This document shows, one piece after another, positions 19,246-27,588 of a stretch of DNA of 64,000 bases. The DNA lies in the NCBI RefSeq assembly GCF_000600335.2, contig NZ_KK088615.1, positions 1 through 64,000 of the forward strand. The letters are read 5' to 3'. The translations under genes were made by a program, and so were the position numbers. The notes below the pieces were generated by a model. That model was not told where the DNA came from. It saw nothing but the letters and a program-made list of their open reading frames with translations, and searched no databases. Source of the stretch: Rubellimicrobium mesophilum DSM 19309. Its GTDB lineage: Bacteria > Pseudomonadota > Alphaproteobacteria > Rhodobacterales > Rhodobacteraceae. The first letter of the stretch is position 1. Every line of letters starts with the position of its first letter.

Positions 19246-20589
19246 CTACCACCCGCCAGGAGGGCCGGGGGAGCGGATCGGGCCGCTGGGACCGGAGCGG
19301 TTGCCGGGGCGGCGGACGTGGCGCAGGGCGTGGCGCCGGAGGCGCTCGTCCTTGGTGCCGCCGTCCCGCTCCGATTCGGATTCGTCGGGCATATCAAGTG
19401 GCAGAACCAGGGCGTGGCTCATGGCGGGGAGGACGCTCGACCAGTCCTGAATGATCTGGCGGTAGCATTCGCCGACCTTGCGGATGTTGCGGTCGAGGTC
19501 GAAGAGGCCCAGCGCGTTGACGTTGCCCCGGTCCTCGCGCAGCGCCGAGTCCCAGTCCACCTGGTCGGTGATCGAGTACCAGGTGAAGCCGACGATGGGG
19601 ATGCCGACGTTGCGCACCCGCAGCACGTTGGCCCATTCCTTCCAGAGCCAGTTCACCGCCTCCTCGCCGGTCGGACCCTCGACGAGGTTGGTCTCGGTGT
19701 GCATGACCGGCATCTGGTAGCGCTCGTGATACTGGCGGGTGAGCTCGTCGTAGCCGAAGATCTCGCCCGAGGCCTCGATGCGGCCGTCGGCGAAGACGCG
19801 GTGCTCGTTGGTGACGTAGTAGTCCGTCCCCATCACGCAGTGCCGCTTGAGCCGGTTCTCGAGGAAGAAGTGGTATTCGTCGCGCGTCATGCCGTTGTCC
19901 ATGAGGAACTCGTACATGTCGCTGTTGACGCGCTGGCCGTAGTTGAGGTCGAGCGACAGGAAGCGCTGCTGGTTGTACATCTCGGCGATCTGGATCGCGG
20001 CGGGCGAGGAGGCGTGGAAGTATTCCGACGACTCGCTCTGGATGAAGAGCGCGTCGGGGCGCGGCTCGAGGATCGCGCGCATGGCGAGGACGTTGGCCCG
20101 GACGAGGTGCTTGAGGGCGGTGACGAAGCCCCGGTCGGTCGTCATCTGCTCGTTCCACCAGCCCCAGCGGCCGGAGAACTGGGCGCAGATGAACATCTCG
20201 TTCACCGGCGTGTAGAGCTGGACCCAGGGGAAGCGGGTGGCGAAGTCGCGGGCGTAGGTCTCGAAGAGGGCGGGGAAGTCGCCGTTCTGGAAGTTGCCGA
20301 TCCAGTCGGGCACGCCGAAGTGGCAGAGGTCCACGATGGGCATGATCCTGAGGCGCTGGAGCTCGGCGAAGGTCTCGTCGGCGAAGTCCCAGTCGTAGCG
20401 GCCGGGGCCGAGCCAGGTGCGGTGGATCGGCGGGCCGTAGCGGAGGAACTTGATGCCGATCTCGGTCACGCATTCGAAGTCGCGCTTCCAGTGGAGATAG
20501 TGGCCGCACTTCTCCATCTCGTCCACGCGGCGGCCCCCGACCGTGGGGTAGCTGTTCTCCACCCCGGTGGCGAAGATGAAGCCGCTCAT
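19246..20589 (-). CDS. GH1-like glycoside hydrolase
   Basis: A 447-residue TIM-barrel protein related to glycoside hydrolase family 1 (beta-glucosidases). The acid/base signature is TPVNEMF (Glu131) and the nucleophile signature is HTETNLVEG (Glu299), both intact, so retaining beta-glycosidase activity is plausible. The last 45 residues or so (from about 405) are low-complexity and basic, unlike the family, and may be read-through past a lost stop or a late frameshift. It has no signal peptide, so it acts in the cytosol on imported glycosides. The ATG overlaps the stop of the aldo-keto reductase (ATGA), so the two are co-translated. A second GH1-like enzyme lies divergently at 21945. Confidence 0.8.
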   Translation of the reverse strand: MSGFIFATGVENSYPTVGGRRVDEMEKCGHYLHWKRDFECVTEIGIKFLRYGPPIHRTWLGPGRYDWDFADETFAELQRLRIMPIVDLCHFGVPDWIGNFQNGDFPALFETYARDFATRFPWVQLYTPVNEMFICAQFSGRWGWWNEQMTTDRGFVTALKHLVRANVLAMRAILEPRPDALFIQSESSEYFHASSPAAIQIAEMYNQQRFLSLDLNYGQRVNSDMYEFLMDNGMTRDEYHFFLENRLKRHCVMGTDYYVTNEHRVFADGRIEASGEIFGYDELTRQYHERYQMPVMHTETNLVEGPTGEEAVNWLWKEWANVLRVRNVGIPIVGFTWYSITDQVDWDSALREDRGNVNALGLFDLDRNIRKVGECYRQIIQDWSSVLPAMSHALVLPLDMPDESESERDGGTKDERLRRHALRHVRRPGNRSGPSGPIRSPGPPGGW

Positions 20590-21617
20590 CGGCCGCCCTC
20601 GATCCGGCGATGGCGCTGGTCGACGCCCTTCTGGCCGTAGGGGTAGTCGCCGACCGAGGGGCGGCTCGCGTCGTCGAGGCGGGCCATGTCGTCCGGGGAG
20701 AGGCGCAGGTCGGCGGCCTTGAGGTTCTGGGCGAGCTGCTCGGGCGTGCGGGCGCCGAGGATGACGGAGGTGACGGCCGGCTTCTGGGCGAGCCAGGCGA
20801 GGGCCACCTCGGCCTGGGAGCGGCCCTGCGGCCCGCCGATCTGCTGGAGGGTGTCGAGGATCGTCCAGGTCTGCTCGCGGGTGGCGCGGGGGCCGTAGGC
20901 CTCGACGCCGCGGTTGGGGTCCTCGCCGAGGCGGGTGGCGCCGGTGGGGCTTTGGTCGCGCTTGTACTTCCCCGTCAGCCAGCCGCCGCCGAGGGGCGAC
21001 CACGGCAGGAGGCCGATGCCGGCGTCGAGGCAGGCGGGGACGACCTCGTGCTCGATGTCGCGGGCGAGGAGGTTGTACTGGGGCTGGAGCGTGACGGGCG
21101 GGGCGAAGAGGTGGGCCTTGGCCACATGGACGGCCTTGGTGATCTGCCAGCCGAGGTAGTTGGAGACGCCCCAGTAGGCGATCTTGCCCTGGCGGATGGC
21201 GTCGTCGAGGAAGCGGAGGGTCTCCTCCAGCGGCGTCAGGGCGTCCCAGGCGTGCACCTGGTAGAGGTCCACGATCTCCACGCCGAGGCGGCTCAGGGAG
21301 GCGTCGAGGGCGCGGGTCAGGTGGTGGCGCGAGAGGCCAAGGTCGTTGGGCCCGCCGCCCATGGGGAAGCGGCCCTTGGTGGCGAGGACGAGGCCTCGGG
21401 CCTCGGTGGGGCGGGCCTTGAGCCAGCGGCCGATGATCTCCTCGGAGGCGCCGGCGGTGTAGACGTCGGCGGTGTCGATGAAGTTGCCGCCCGCCGCCAC
21501 GTAGTCGTCCATCATCCGGAACGACTGCTCCTCGGTCGACTCGGCGCCGAAGGTCATCGTGCCGAGGCACAGGTGCGAGACCGCCGTGCCGCTGTGGCCC
21601 ATCCGCCGAAATTCCAT
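20586..21617 (-). CDS. Aldo/keto reductase
   Basis: A 343-residue NADPH-dependent oxidoreductase of the aldo/keto reductase family (AKR, YajO/Tas-like branch). The catalytic tetrad is visible: Asp and Tyr in FIDTADVYTAGASE, Lys in VLATKGRF, His in DLYQVHAWD. The NADP-binding end is LGARTPEQLAQNLKA. A strong GGAGGGG site lies before the ATG at 21617. It is the first gene of a two-gene operon with the GH1-like hydrolase, so it may reduce or oxidise the sugar that the hydrolase releases; the substrate is not determinable from sequence. Confidence 0.9.
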   Translation of the reverse strand: MEFRRMGHSGTAVSHLCLGTMTFGAESTEEQSFRMMDDYVAAGGNFIDTADVYTAGASEEIIGRWLKARPTEARGLVLATKGRFPMGGGPNDLGLSRHHLTRALDASLSRLGVEIVDLYQVHAWDALTPLEETLRFLDDAIRQGKIAYWGVSNYLGWQITKAVHVAKAHLFAPPVTLQPQYNLLARDIEHEVVPACLDAGIGLLPWSPLGGGWLTGKYKRDQSPTGATRLGEDPNRGVEAYGPRATREQTWTILDTLQQIGGPQGRSQAEVALAWLAQKPAVTSVILGARTPEQLAQNLKAADLRLSPDDMARLDDASRPSVGDYPYGQKGVDQRHRRIEGGR

Positions 21618-21739
21618 GTCGCCCCTCCGTGCTGTCGACCGGCCCCGTCCGGCCCCCGCAGGAGATAGGGCGGTTTGCCGTCGGGCCACCCCGAGGGAAA
21701 TCGTCGGAAACCCGCCCGATCAGCGAGGCGAGACGGGAA

Positions 21740-21756
21740 CTCTCCCGGCGGGAGAG
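21740..21756. promoter_or_regulatory. 17-base palindrome in the divergent promoter region
   Basis: CTCTCCCG, one base, CGGGAGAG: a perfect inverted repeat lying between the divergent aldo-keto reductase (start 21617) and second GH1-like gene (start 21945). It is well placed to be an operator for both directions. I see nothing else in this 327-base gap; no regulator gene is adjacent. Confidence 0.4.
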
Positions 21757-21944
21757 GGCGTTAGGGCAGTGTCGTGCAGGGGAAGGACGAGGCTCCGCAT
21801 GACGGCCTGGGCCGGGGATGGACAGGAAAAGCGGGACGCCTCCGGGTTGTGCGCGGGGCGCTCCGGGCTAACTGCCGTTCCGCGGGCCCCGGCGCCGGCA
21901 TCCACGTCCAGCCCGACCCACTGGCCAGAGAACCCGGAACCCAC

Positions 21945-23309
21945 ATGACGAGACACCTGTCCAGACAGATCATCGCAGACGTCCTCGCGTCCGAGCCGAG
22001 GGAGCGGCCCCAGACCGCCGTGCCGCGGCTGACCTACCTCACGGGATTCGAGGGGACGCAGATGTTCGGCCACGCGACCGACGTGCTCGACACCACCGAG
22101 CATACGGTGCGCTACAAGGAGGACCTCAAGCTCCTCGTGGCCGACGGCATCGACACGTTCCGGGCCTGCATCCCCTGGCACAAGATCGAGAGGGTGCGCG
22201 GCGTCTACGACTGGGCCTGGACGGACCGCTACCTGGGGTATGTCCGCCGTCTGGGGCTGCGGCCCATCGCCGATCCGCTGCACCACACGAGCTTCCCGCA
22301 GTGGCTGGAGCACGGCTTCGCCAACCCGGAGTTCCCGCAGGCCTACCGCGACTTCGTGCGCGCCTTCGCCCGGCGCTATCCCTGGGTCACGGACTACACC
22401 GTCATCAACGAACCGCTGGCGACCGCCGTGCTCGCCGGGTTCATGGGCGAGTGGTATCCGCATTGGCGCGACAGGGCGGGGATCGTTCCGATCATCCTCG
22501 GCAAGGCCCGCGCGATCTGCCTCGTGACGCCGATGCTGGAGCGGATGGTCCCGAACCTGCGCATCGTCCACGTGGACACCTGCGAGAGGCACCAGGCGCT
22601 CGACCCGCAGTCGCAGTACCACACCGACTTCGGCAACGACCTGCGCTTCGTGGTGCTGGACCTGATCCTGGGGCGCGTGGACGAGCGGCATCCGCTCTGG
22701 GGGACGCTGGTCGAGCACGGGCTCTCGGTCGAGGAAGCGGCCTGGTTCCGCGACAACCCGGCGCGGATCGACGTCCTGGGGCTCGACTACTACGCGCACA
22801 GCGAGCTCGGCTGGAACGTGCATGGGCAGAGCGACGAGTTCCGGCCCGTGGGCTTCAGGCAGGTCGCGCTGGACTACGTGGAGCGCTATCCCTTCCCGGT
22901 CATGCTGACCGAGACCAACGTCCGGGGCCGGATCGAGGACCGGATGAGCTGGCTCAAGTACATGGTGCAGGAATGCGAGGCGCTGGTGCCGGAGCTGGAG
23001 CGGCGCGGCCTGCCCTTCGAGGGGTTCTGCTGGTACCCCTACCTCGATTCGACGGACTGGTGCTCGCTCTGCCGCCAGCCGGACCGGGCCATCGACCCGC
23101 AGGGGATCTACTACCTGGACGGGACCTTCAATCGGAGGGGATCGGAGCTGTCGCTGCTCTACGCGCGCCTCGCGCGGGGCGAGATCGGCTCGGCCGAGCT
23201 GCCGGCCTACCGCTTCGAGGAGCCGGTGCTCGACGGGCGTGGCGTGCGGAAGTTCCTGCCGCTGATGGAGGGCTGGGACTGGAGGGAGGGGCAGCCGAGC
23301 GTCGAGTGA
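21945..23309 (+). CDS. GH1-like glycoside hydrolase
   Basis: A 454-residue protein of the GH1-like superfamily. Acid/base YTVINEPLA (Glu156) and nucleophile MLTETNVRGR (Glu323) are intact, and the barrel closes with FCWYPYLDSTDW. It has no signal peptide, so it is cytosolic. It is only distantly similar to the GH1-like protein at 19246, with a different N-terminal extension, so the two are unlikely to be recent duplicates. Proteins of this type also occur fused to RmlD-like sugar-nucleotide reductases, so a biosynthetic rather than degradative role is an alternative. The ATG follows CCCGGAACCCAC, a weak ribosome site. Confidence 0.82.
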   Translation: MTRHLSRQIIADVLASEPRERPQTAVPRLTYLTGFEGTQMFGHATDVLDTTEHTVRYKEDLKLLVADGIDTFRACIPWHKIERVRGVYDWAWTDRYLGYVRRLGLRPIADPLHHTSFPQWLEHGFANPEFPQAYRDFVRAFARRYPWVTDYTVINEPLATAVLAGFMGEWYPHWRDRAGIVPIILGKARAICLVTPMLERMVPNLRIVHVDTCERHQALDPQSQYHTDFGNDLRFVVLDLILGRVDERHPLWGTLVEHGLSVEEAAWFRDNPARIDVLGLDYYAHSELGWNVHGQSDEFRPVGFRQVALDYVERYPFPVMLTETNVRGRIEDRMSWLKYMVQECEALVPELERRGLPFEGFCWYPYLDSTDWCSLCRQPDRAIDPQGIYYLDGTFNRRGSELSLLYARLARGEIGSAELPAYRFEEPVLDGRGVRKFLPLMEGWDWREGQPSVE

Positions 23310-23330
23310 CGGCCCGGCTGCCGTCCGGCC

Positions 23331-23936
23331 TCAGGCGGCCTTGTCCTGGCGGGTGGGTTCCTCGGCCGACCCGGGCCGCAGGGTCTTCAGCGCCACGGCC
23401 CATTTGTGGAGCTCGTCCAGCAGGAGGCGGGCGCCGTCCTGCATCGGCGGGGTGGCCCGGAAGGCGCCATCCTCGGCCAGATGCTGCGGGACGAAGGGCA
23501 CCGGGACGGCCTGCGGCAGGGGGTGGACGTTCACGTTGACGAGGAGCTGGCGAAGCTCCTGCCCGGCGCGCAGGCCGCCCGAGATGCCGCCGTAGCTCAC
23601 CACCCCGGCGGGCTTGTAGGCCCATTCCTTGATGAGGACCTGCACCGCGTTGACGAGGGCGGCGGGCGGGAAGAAGTCGTATTCGGGCGTGACGAAGAGG
23701 AAGGCGTCCGCCGAGTCGACGCTTTGGCTCCAGCGCCGGGTCGGCTCGTTGGCGTAGGCCTGGAGCCGGGGATGGGCGGCCTCGTCGAGGAGGGGCAGGC
23801 CGAAGTCGGCGAGGTCCACCAGCTCCACCTTGAAGGCGCCGTGCTCGGCGGCGACGTCGGCGATCCAGCGGGCGACGGAGGGGCCGACGCGGCCGGGACG
23901 GGTGGATCCGATGATGACGTTCAGCTTGAGGGCCAT
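23331..23936 (-). CDS. NADPH-dependent FMN reductase
   Basis: A 201-residue flavodoxin-fold quinone/FMN reductase (FMN_red family). The FMN phosphate loop is IIGSTRPGRVG (residues 8-18), the flavin-facing segment is TPEYDFFPPAALVNAVQ, and the third loop is YGGISGGLRAGQELR. It supplies reduced flavin or reduces quinones by two electrons in the cytosol. An AAGGAA site sits before the ATG. It is convergent with the GH1-like gene (21 bases between stops) and has no operon partner. The length is normal for the family. Confidence 0.9.
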   Translation of the reverse strand: MALKLNVIIGSTRPGRVGPSVARWIADVAAEHGAFKVELVDLADFGLPLLDEAAHPRLQAYANEPTRRWSQSVDSADAFLFVTPEYDFFPPAALVNAVQVLIKEWAYKPAGVVSYGGISGGLRAGQELRQLLVNVNVHPLPQAVPVPFVPQHLAEDGAFRATPPMQDGARLLLDELHKWAVALKTLRPGSAEEPTRQDKAA

Positions 23937-24144
23937 GCCGATTCCTTTCTGGGCGCGGGGCGCCGGGGGTTCCTTGGCCGATACCTGGGCGCGGCGGGGT
24001 CAGGGCGCCCTGCGACACGGCGACACGCTTGACGAGGGAGCATGGCGGCCTTGCCCGAAGCGGCGGGCCCGGTCCCTTCGAGATCGGTCTTGTCCCCGGG
24101 CCGGGACCGCTAGCTTTGAGCGGGAGCAACCCGAGGAGAGACCG

Positions 24145-24972
24145 ATGACGCCACCATCCCCCCTCCTGACCCTCAACGACGGCCGCACCATGCCCCAGAT
24201 GGGATTCGGCCTCTGGCAGGTGCCCGAGCGCGAGACGGCGCGCCTGGTCGTGGACGCGGTCAAGGTCGGATACCGGCTCTTCGACGGTGCCGCGCTCTAC
24301 GGGAACGAGAGGGGGCTAGGGGAGGGGGTGCGCCACGCGGAGGTGCCGCGCGACGACATCTTCGTCACGACCAAGGTGTGGAACGACCGCCAGGGCTATG
24401 ACAGCACCTTGCGGGCGGTGGAGGAGAGCCTGGAGCGGCTGGTGCTCGACCGGGTGGACCTCGTGCTGATCCACTGGCCGGCCCCGGCGCGGGACCTCTA
24501 CGTCGAGACCTGGCGGGCCCTGGTGCGGCTGCGCGAGGAGGGGGTCGTGACCTCGGTCGGGGTGTCGAACTTCCTGCCGGAGCACCTCGACCGGATCGTG
24601 GCCGAGACGGGGGTCGTGCCGGTCGTGAACCAGGTCGAGCTGCACCCGGAGCTGCCGCAGGGGGAGTTGCGGGCGCGGCACGCGGAGAGCGGGATCGTCA
24701 CGCAGAGCTGGACGCCGCTGGGGCAGTCGCGGAGCTTCGGGAGCGCGGCGGTGCGCAAGGCCGCCGAGAGGACCGGGGCCAGCCCGGCGCAGGTGATCCT
24801 GGCCTGGCATCTGGCGCTGGGCTGCTCGGTCATCCCGAGGTCCACGAAGCCGGAGCGGCTGGAGGAGAACCTGCGGGCGCTGGAGGTGGAGCTGACGCCC
24901 GAGGAGGTGGCGGCCATCGAGGCGTTGGAGAACGGGCACCGGACCGGGCCGGACCCGCATACCTTCTCATGA
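24145..24972 (+). CDS. Aldo/keto reductase (2,5-diketo-D-gluconate reductase-like)
   Basis: A 275-residue aldo/keto reductase of the short DkgA/DkgB-like branch. The catalytic residues are in LFDGAALYGNERGLG (Asp, Tyr), VTTKVWN (Lys) and LVLIHWPAP (His); the coenzyme segment is SVIPRSTKPERLEENLRA. The usual Asp-Thr-Ala is Asp-Gly-Ala here, an unusual but non-catalytic change. Enzymes of this branch reduce ketosugars, 2-oxoaldehydes or similar carbonyls with NADPH. A GAGGAGAG site precedes the ATG at 24145. It stands 59 bases before a small cysteine-motif protein on the same strand. Confidence 0.9.
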   Translation: MTPPSPLLTLNDGRTMPQMGFGLWQVPERETARLVVDAVKVGYRLFDGAALYGNERGLGEGVRHAEVPRDDIFVTTKVWNDRQGYDSTLRAVEESLERLVLDRVDLVLIHWPAPARDLYVETWRALVRLREEGVVTSVGVSNFLPEHLDRIVAETGVVPVVNQVELHPELPQGELRARHAESGIVTQSWTPLGQSRSFGSAAVRKAAERTGASPAQVILAWHLALGCSVIPRSTKPERLEENLRALEVELTPEEVAAIEALENGHRTGPDPHTFS

Positions 24973-25031
24973 GGGTGGAACCATCGGAGCGGCGGCCCGG
25001 TTGACGGGGCGCGACCGGCAGGGAGGCGATC

Positions 25032-25190
25032 ATGGCCAGCGACGAGACACCCGAGGAAGTCCCGCCCGGCACGGTGGGCTCAGGCGAGAACACCTGCCGC
25101 AGGTGCGAGGGCACGGGCAGGGTGGACGGGAAGGACTGCCCGGACTGCGGCGGCACCGGGAAGGTCACGACGCCCATCGGCGGCGCGTGA
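25032..25190 (+). CDS. 52-residue protein with two CxxC zinc motifs (DnaJ zinc-finger-like)
   Basis: A small protein with an acidic N-terminus and two repeats of the DnaJ-type zinc-finger pattern: CRRCEGTGR and CPDCGGTGK, each Cys-x-x-Cys-x-Gly-Thr-Gly. Together the four Cys should bind one zinc ion, as in the central domain of DnaJ or in stand-alone chaperone-like peptides. A GGGAGG ribosome site lies just before the ATG and codon bias is coding-like. It follows the aldo-keto reductase by 59 bases and is followed at once by a strong hairpin, so it may be translated from the same mRNA. The function is unknown. Confidence 0.72.
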   Translation: MASDETPEEVPPGTVGSGENTCRRCEGTGRVDGKDCPDCGGTGKVTTPIGGA

Positions 25191-25194
25191 GCCA

Positions 25195-25214
25195 GGGGGC
25201 GGTCGCCCGCCCCC
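25195..25214. terminator. Hairpin between convergent genes
   Basis: Perfect 8-bp arms GGGGGCGG/CCGCCCCC with a TCGC tetraloop, between the small zinc-motif gene and the convergent GH2 gene end. No T-run follows, but the stem is very stable and could terminate or stop transcripts from either side. Confidence 0.5.
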
Positions 25215-25221
25215 CATGCGG

Positions 25222-27102
25222 TCAGAAGCCCTGCGCCCAGAGCTCCCGCGCGCGCTGGTTGGCGAGGCGCACGGCCTCGCCCGCGTATTTCGGGTTGCCC
25301 CGCCCGTCGAGGATGCCGTTGATCTCCCCGCGCGAGGACTCGTCGTCGGGATCGTTGCCGGCGTCGCGCGTCTGCGTCAGCACGTAGCCGCCGCGCACCA
25401 CCGGAAGCTCGCCCATGAGGGTGATGAGGTCCGAGAGCTCCTGCGCCCAGGAGTCGGGGTCGCGGTGGATGCGGCCATAGGCAAAGACGCCCTTGGCGGT
25501 GCGGTTGAGGAGCGCGCGGCCGCCGATCTCGGACATCACGATGGGGGTTCGGCCGTCATAGCTGTAGTCCGGCGAGTGGAAGACATGGCGGGGGTTCTTG
25601 CCCCAACTGCCGGGGGCAGGGAAGCGGGGGATCCGGCCGTAGATGCGGCGGATCAGGTCGTTGCCCGCGTATTCGTGGATGTTGAGCATCAGCCGCTCGG
25701 TGTCCACGCGGCTGACCTTCTGCCCCCGCCTGCGGGCGGTGACGACGCGCCAGCCGTCGTTGGCGGCGTAGGGCATCCCGGGAGGCGCCACCTTCTCCGT
25801 CGCCTCCGCGAGCTCGAACTGGAAGCCCTCGCGGTGCTTGGGGGTGGCGGGGACGCGGTGGTGGGGGTGCTCGAGGAGGCCCCAGTCCTCGTTGCCGGGA
25901 GCGAGGAAGAACACCGATGGGTGGTTCCAGGCATAGGCGCGGACGATGCGCTTCCACTGCTCGACGGCCTCGGCGCGGACGCGGCGGTCGAGGAGGTTGC
26001 GCGCGGAGGGCATCTCGATGGAGAGCCAGTAGCCCATCCGGTCCGCGAGCCAGAGGTCGCGGTGGCGCGGCGTGGTCTGGTGCCGCCTCTCGCCGTTGAA
26101 GCCCTGCCGGAGAGTGTGCTCGTAGTCGGTGAGGGTATGGGCGTCGGTGGGGGTGTAGAGCGTGTCGGGGTAGATCGCCTGGTTGAGGAGGCCCTGGAGG
26201 TAGAAGGGCTGGCCGTTCAGGCGGTAGTAGCCCTCCTTCATGACGAAGTCGCGGAAGCCCACGTAGGTCTCGATCTCGTCGACCGAGCGTCCGTCCCCGT
26301 CGAGGAGCGAGAGCGAGCCGAAATAGAGGTTCGGCGTGGCGGTGGACCACACCTGCACGTCCTCGACGCGGCCGATCAGGGTCGCGCGCCCGCCGACGAC
26401 CTCGCCCCGGAGCGCGATGGCGCTGCCGTCCTCGTGCGCGAGGTGGAGCGCGACCTCGTGGCCCTCGCGGGCGCCGGCGACCTCGACGGTGACGCAGAGG
26501 CGGCCCGAGGCTTCGGCCACGACGAGGAAGTCATGGATGCGGCATTCGGAGACGCGCTCGATCCAGACGGACTTCCAGATGCCGGACATGTTGCCGTAGA
26601 AGATCACGCCCTCGGCGGCCTGACGCTCCTGCTTGCCCGAGAGGATCGTGCGGGCGCGGGAGTTGTCGCGCGCCGTGACCTCGACCTTGTGAAGCATGGT
26701 CGCCTCGGCGGCGAGGCCGCGGGCCAGCACCTCGCGCGGGATGAAGACGCCGATGGGGTCCCAGGCGCCGGTGTGGCGTGCGAGAGGGACGTCGTTCACC
26801 AGGATCTCGGCCTCGTGGTCCACGCCTTCGAGGTGAAGGAGCGCACCGGTCCAGTCGGAGGGCAGCTCGAAGGTGGTCGAGTAGCGCAGCACGGCGTCGC
26901 CGTCGGGGACGCGGATGCCGTTCACCTTGGCCTGGGGCGCGAACGGAACCTGCACGGGCTCGATGGCGCCGCCGTTGACGGACAGGTTCCATAGCCCGTC
27001 GAGCGGCAGCGTCTCGCGCCGCATCCGGGCGGGGTTGGGGGCCGTGTCCCGGGTCAGGACCGGCAGCGCGCTCAGTCCGAAGTCGTCCGCTCGGGTCTTC
27101 AT
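25222..27102 (-). CDS. Glycoside hydrolase family 2 protein (beta-galactosidase/glucuronidase type)
   Basis: A 626-residue GH2 enzyme: N-terminal jelly-roll sugar-binding domain (about 30-190), immunoglobulin-like domain (about 190-290) and C-terminal TIM barrel. The acid/base is in APGNEDWG (Glu405) and the nucleophile in VMSEIGG (Glu525). It lacks the domains 4-5 of E. coli LacZ, so it is nearer to beta-glucuronidase size. It has no signal peptide and is probably cytosolic. Beta-galactoside, glucuronide or mannoside is possible. It stands alone, divergent from an AT-rich control region with a palindrome at 27161. It adds to the local set of glycosidases (19246, 21945 and the GH3 remnant). 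Confidence 0.88.
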   Translation of the reverse strand: MKTRADDFGLSALPVLTRDTAPNPARMRRETLPLDGLWNLSVNGGAIEPVQVPFAPQAKVNGIRVPDGDAVLRYSTTFELPSDWTGALLHLEGVDHEAEILVNDVPLARHTGAWDPIGVFIPREVLARGLAAEATMLHKVEVTARDNSRARTILSGKQERQAAEGVIFYGNMSGIWKSVWIERVSECRIHDFLVVAEASGRLCVTVEVAGAREGHEVALHLAHEDGSAIALRGEVVGGRATLIGRVEDVQVWSTATPNLYFGSLSLLDGDGRSVDEIETYVGFRDFVMKEGYYRLNGQPFYLQGLLNQAIYPDTLYTPTDAHTLTDYEHTLRQGFNGERRHQTTPRHRDLWLADRMGYWLSIEMPSARNLLDRRVRAEAVEQWKRIVRAYAWNHPSVFFLAPGNEDWGLLEHPHHRVPATPKHREGFQFELAEATEKVAPPGMPYAANDGWRVVTARRRGQKVSRVDTERLMLNIHEYAGNDLIRRIYGRIPRFPAPGSWGKNPRHVFHSPDYSYDGRTPIVMSEIGGRALLNRTAKGVFAYGRIHRDPDSWAQELSDLITLMGELPVVRGGYVLTQTRDAGNDPDDESSRGEINGILDGRGNPKYAGEAVRLANQRARELWAQGF

Positions 27103-27588
27103 GCTCGCCTCGCTCGAGTAGAGGGGACCGGGGTCCCTGGACCGCTTCTTCGGCGGTTCATCGCCTTATATTATGGCGAAATGTGGTCTCTTTGTTGTTT
27201 CTTTGGAAACAATCCGCGTCGTCGCGCTTGATTGTTGCCTGTCGGCTTCATCCCAAGCGGGATTGGTCCTGCCGTGTCATGGGAGCCGACCCTCCGGGAT
27301 TAGTCTGGAACCGGGACGAACCCGATCCGAGGTCGAGATAGCAGGGCAGGAACCACGCCGTCGAGACTTGTCTGCGTCCGGTTCCCTCCGGCTCGCTCAC
27401 ATTTCGGTGTGCGGCCGGTTGGGCCGAAGGCAGGTGTGCGTCCAGGGCGGACCGGGCGCGGTTTGGGCCGGATCATCGCGAAGGCTCATGCAGTTGTCCC
27501 GCGACGCGAAATGGGGAGCGGCGGTAGGCTCGGCAACGGGCCTGAGGTCCCGGAGAGCGGCGCTCACGCAGGTGTGCGACGCGATCGC
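27103..27588. other. Non-coding stretch with control elements
   Basis: The part near 27150-27220 is AT-rich and holds the palindrome at 27161-27179 and the 13-base word TGGAAACAATCCG at 27204-27216, which recurs once at 18454-18466. I see no supported gene; the open frames here have poor codon bias. Confidence 0.4.
27161..27179. promoter_or_regulatory. AT-centred inverted repeat upstream of the GH2 gene
   Basis: TCGCC, nine AT-only bases, GGCGA. It lies 59 bases upstream of the GH2 start. The AT-rich core could contain a -10 element (TATATT) and the flanks an operator, so a repressor-controlled promoter for the GH2 gene is possible. Confidence 0.35.
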
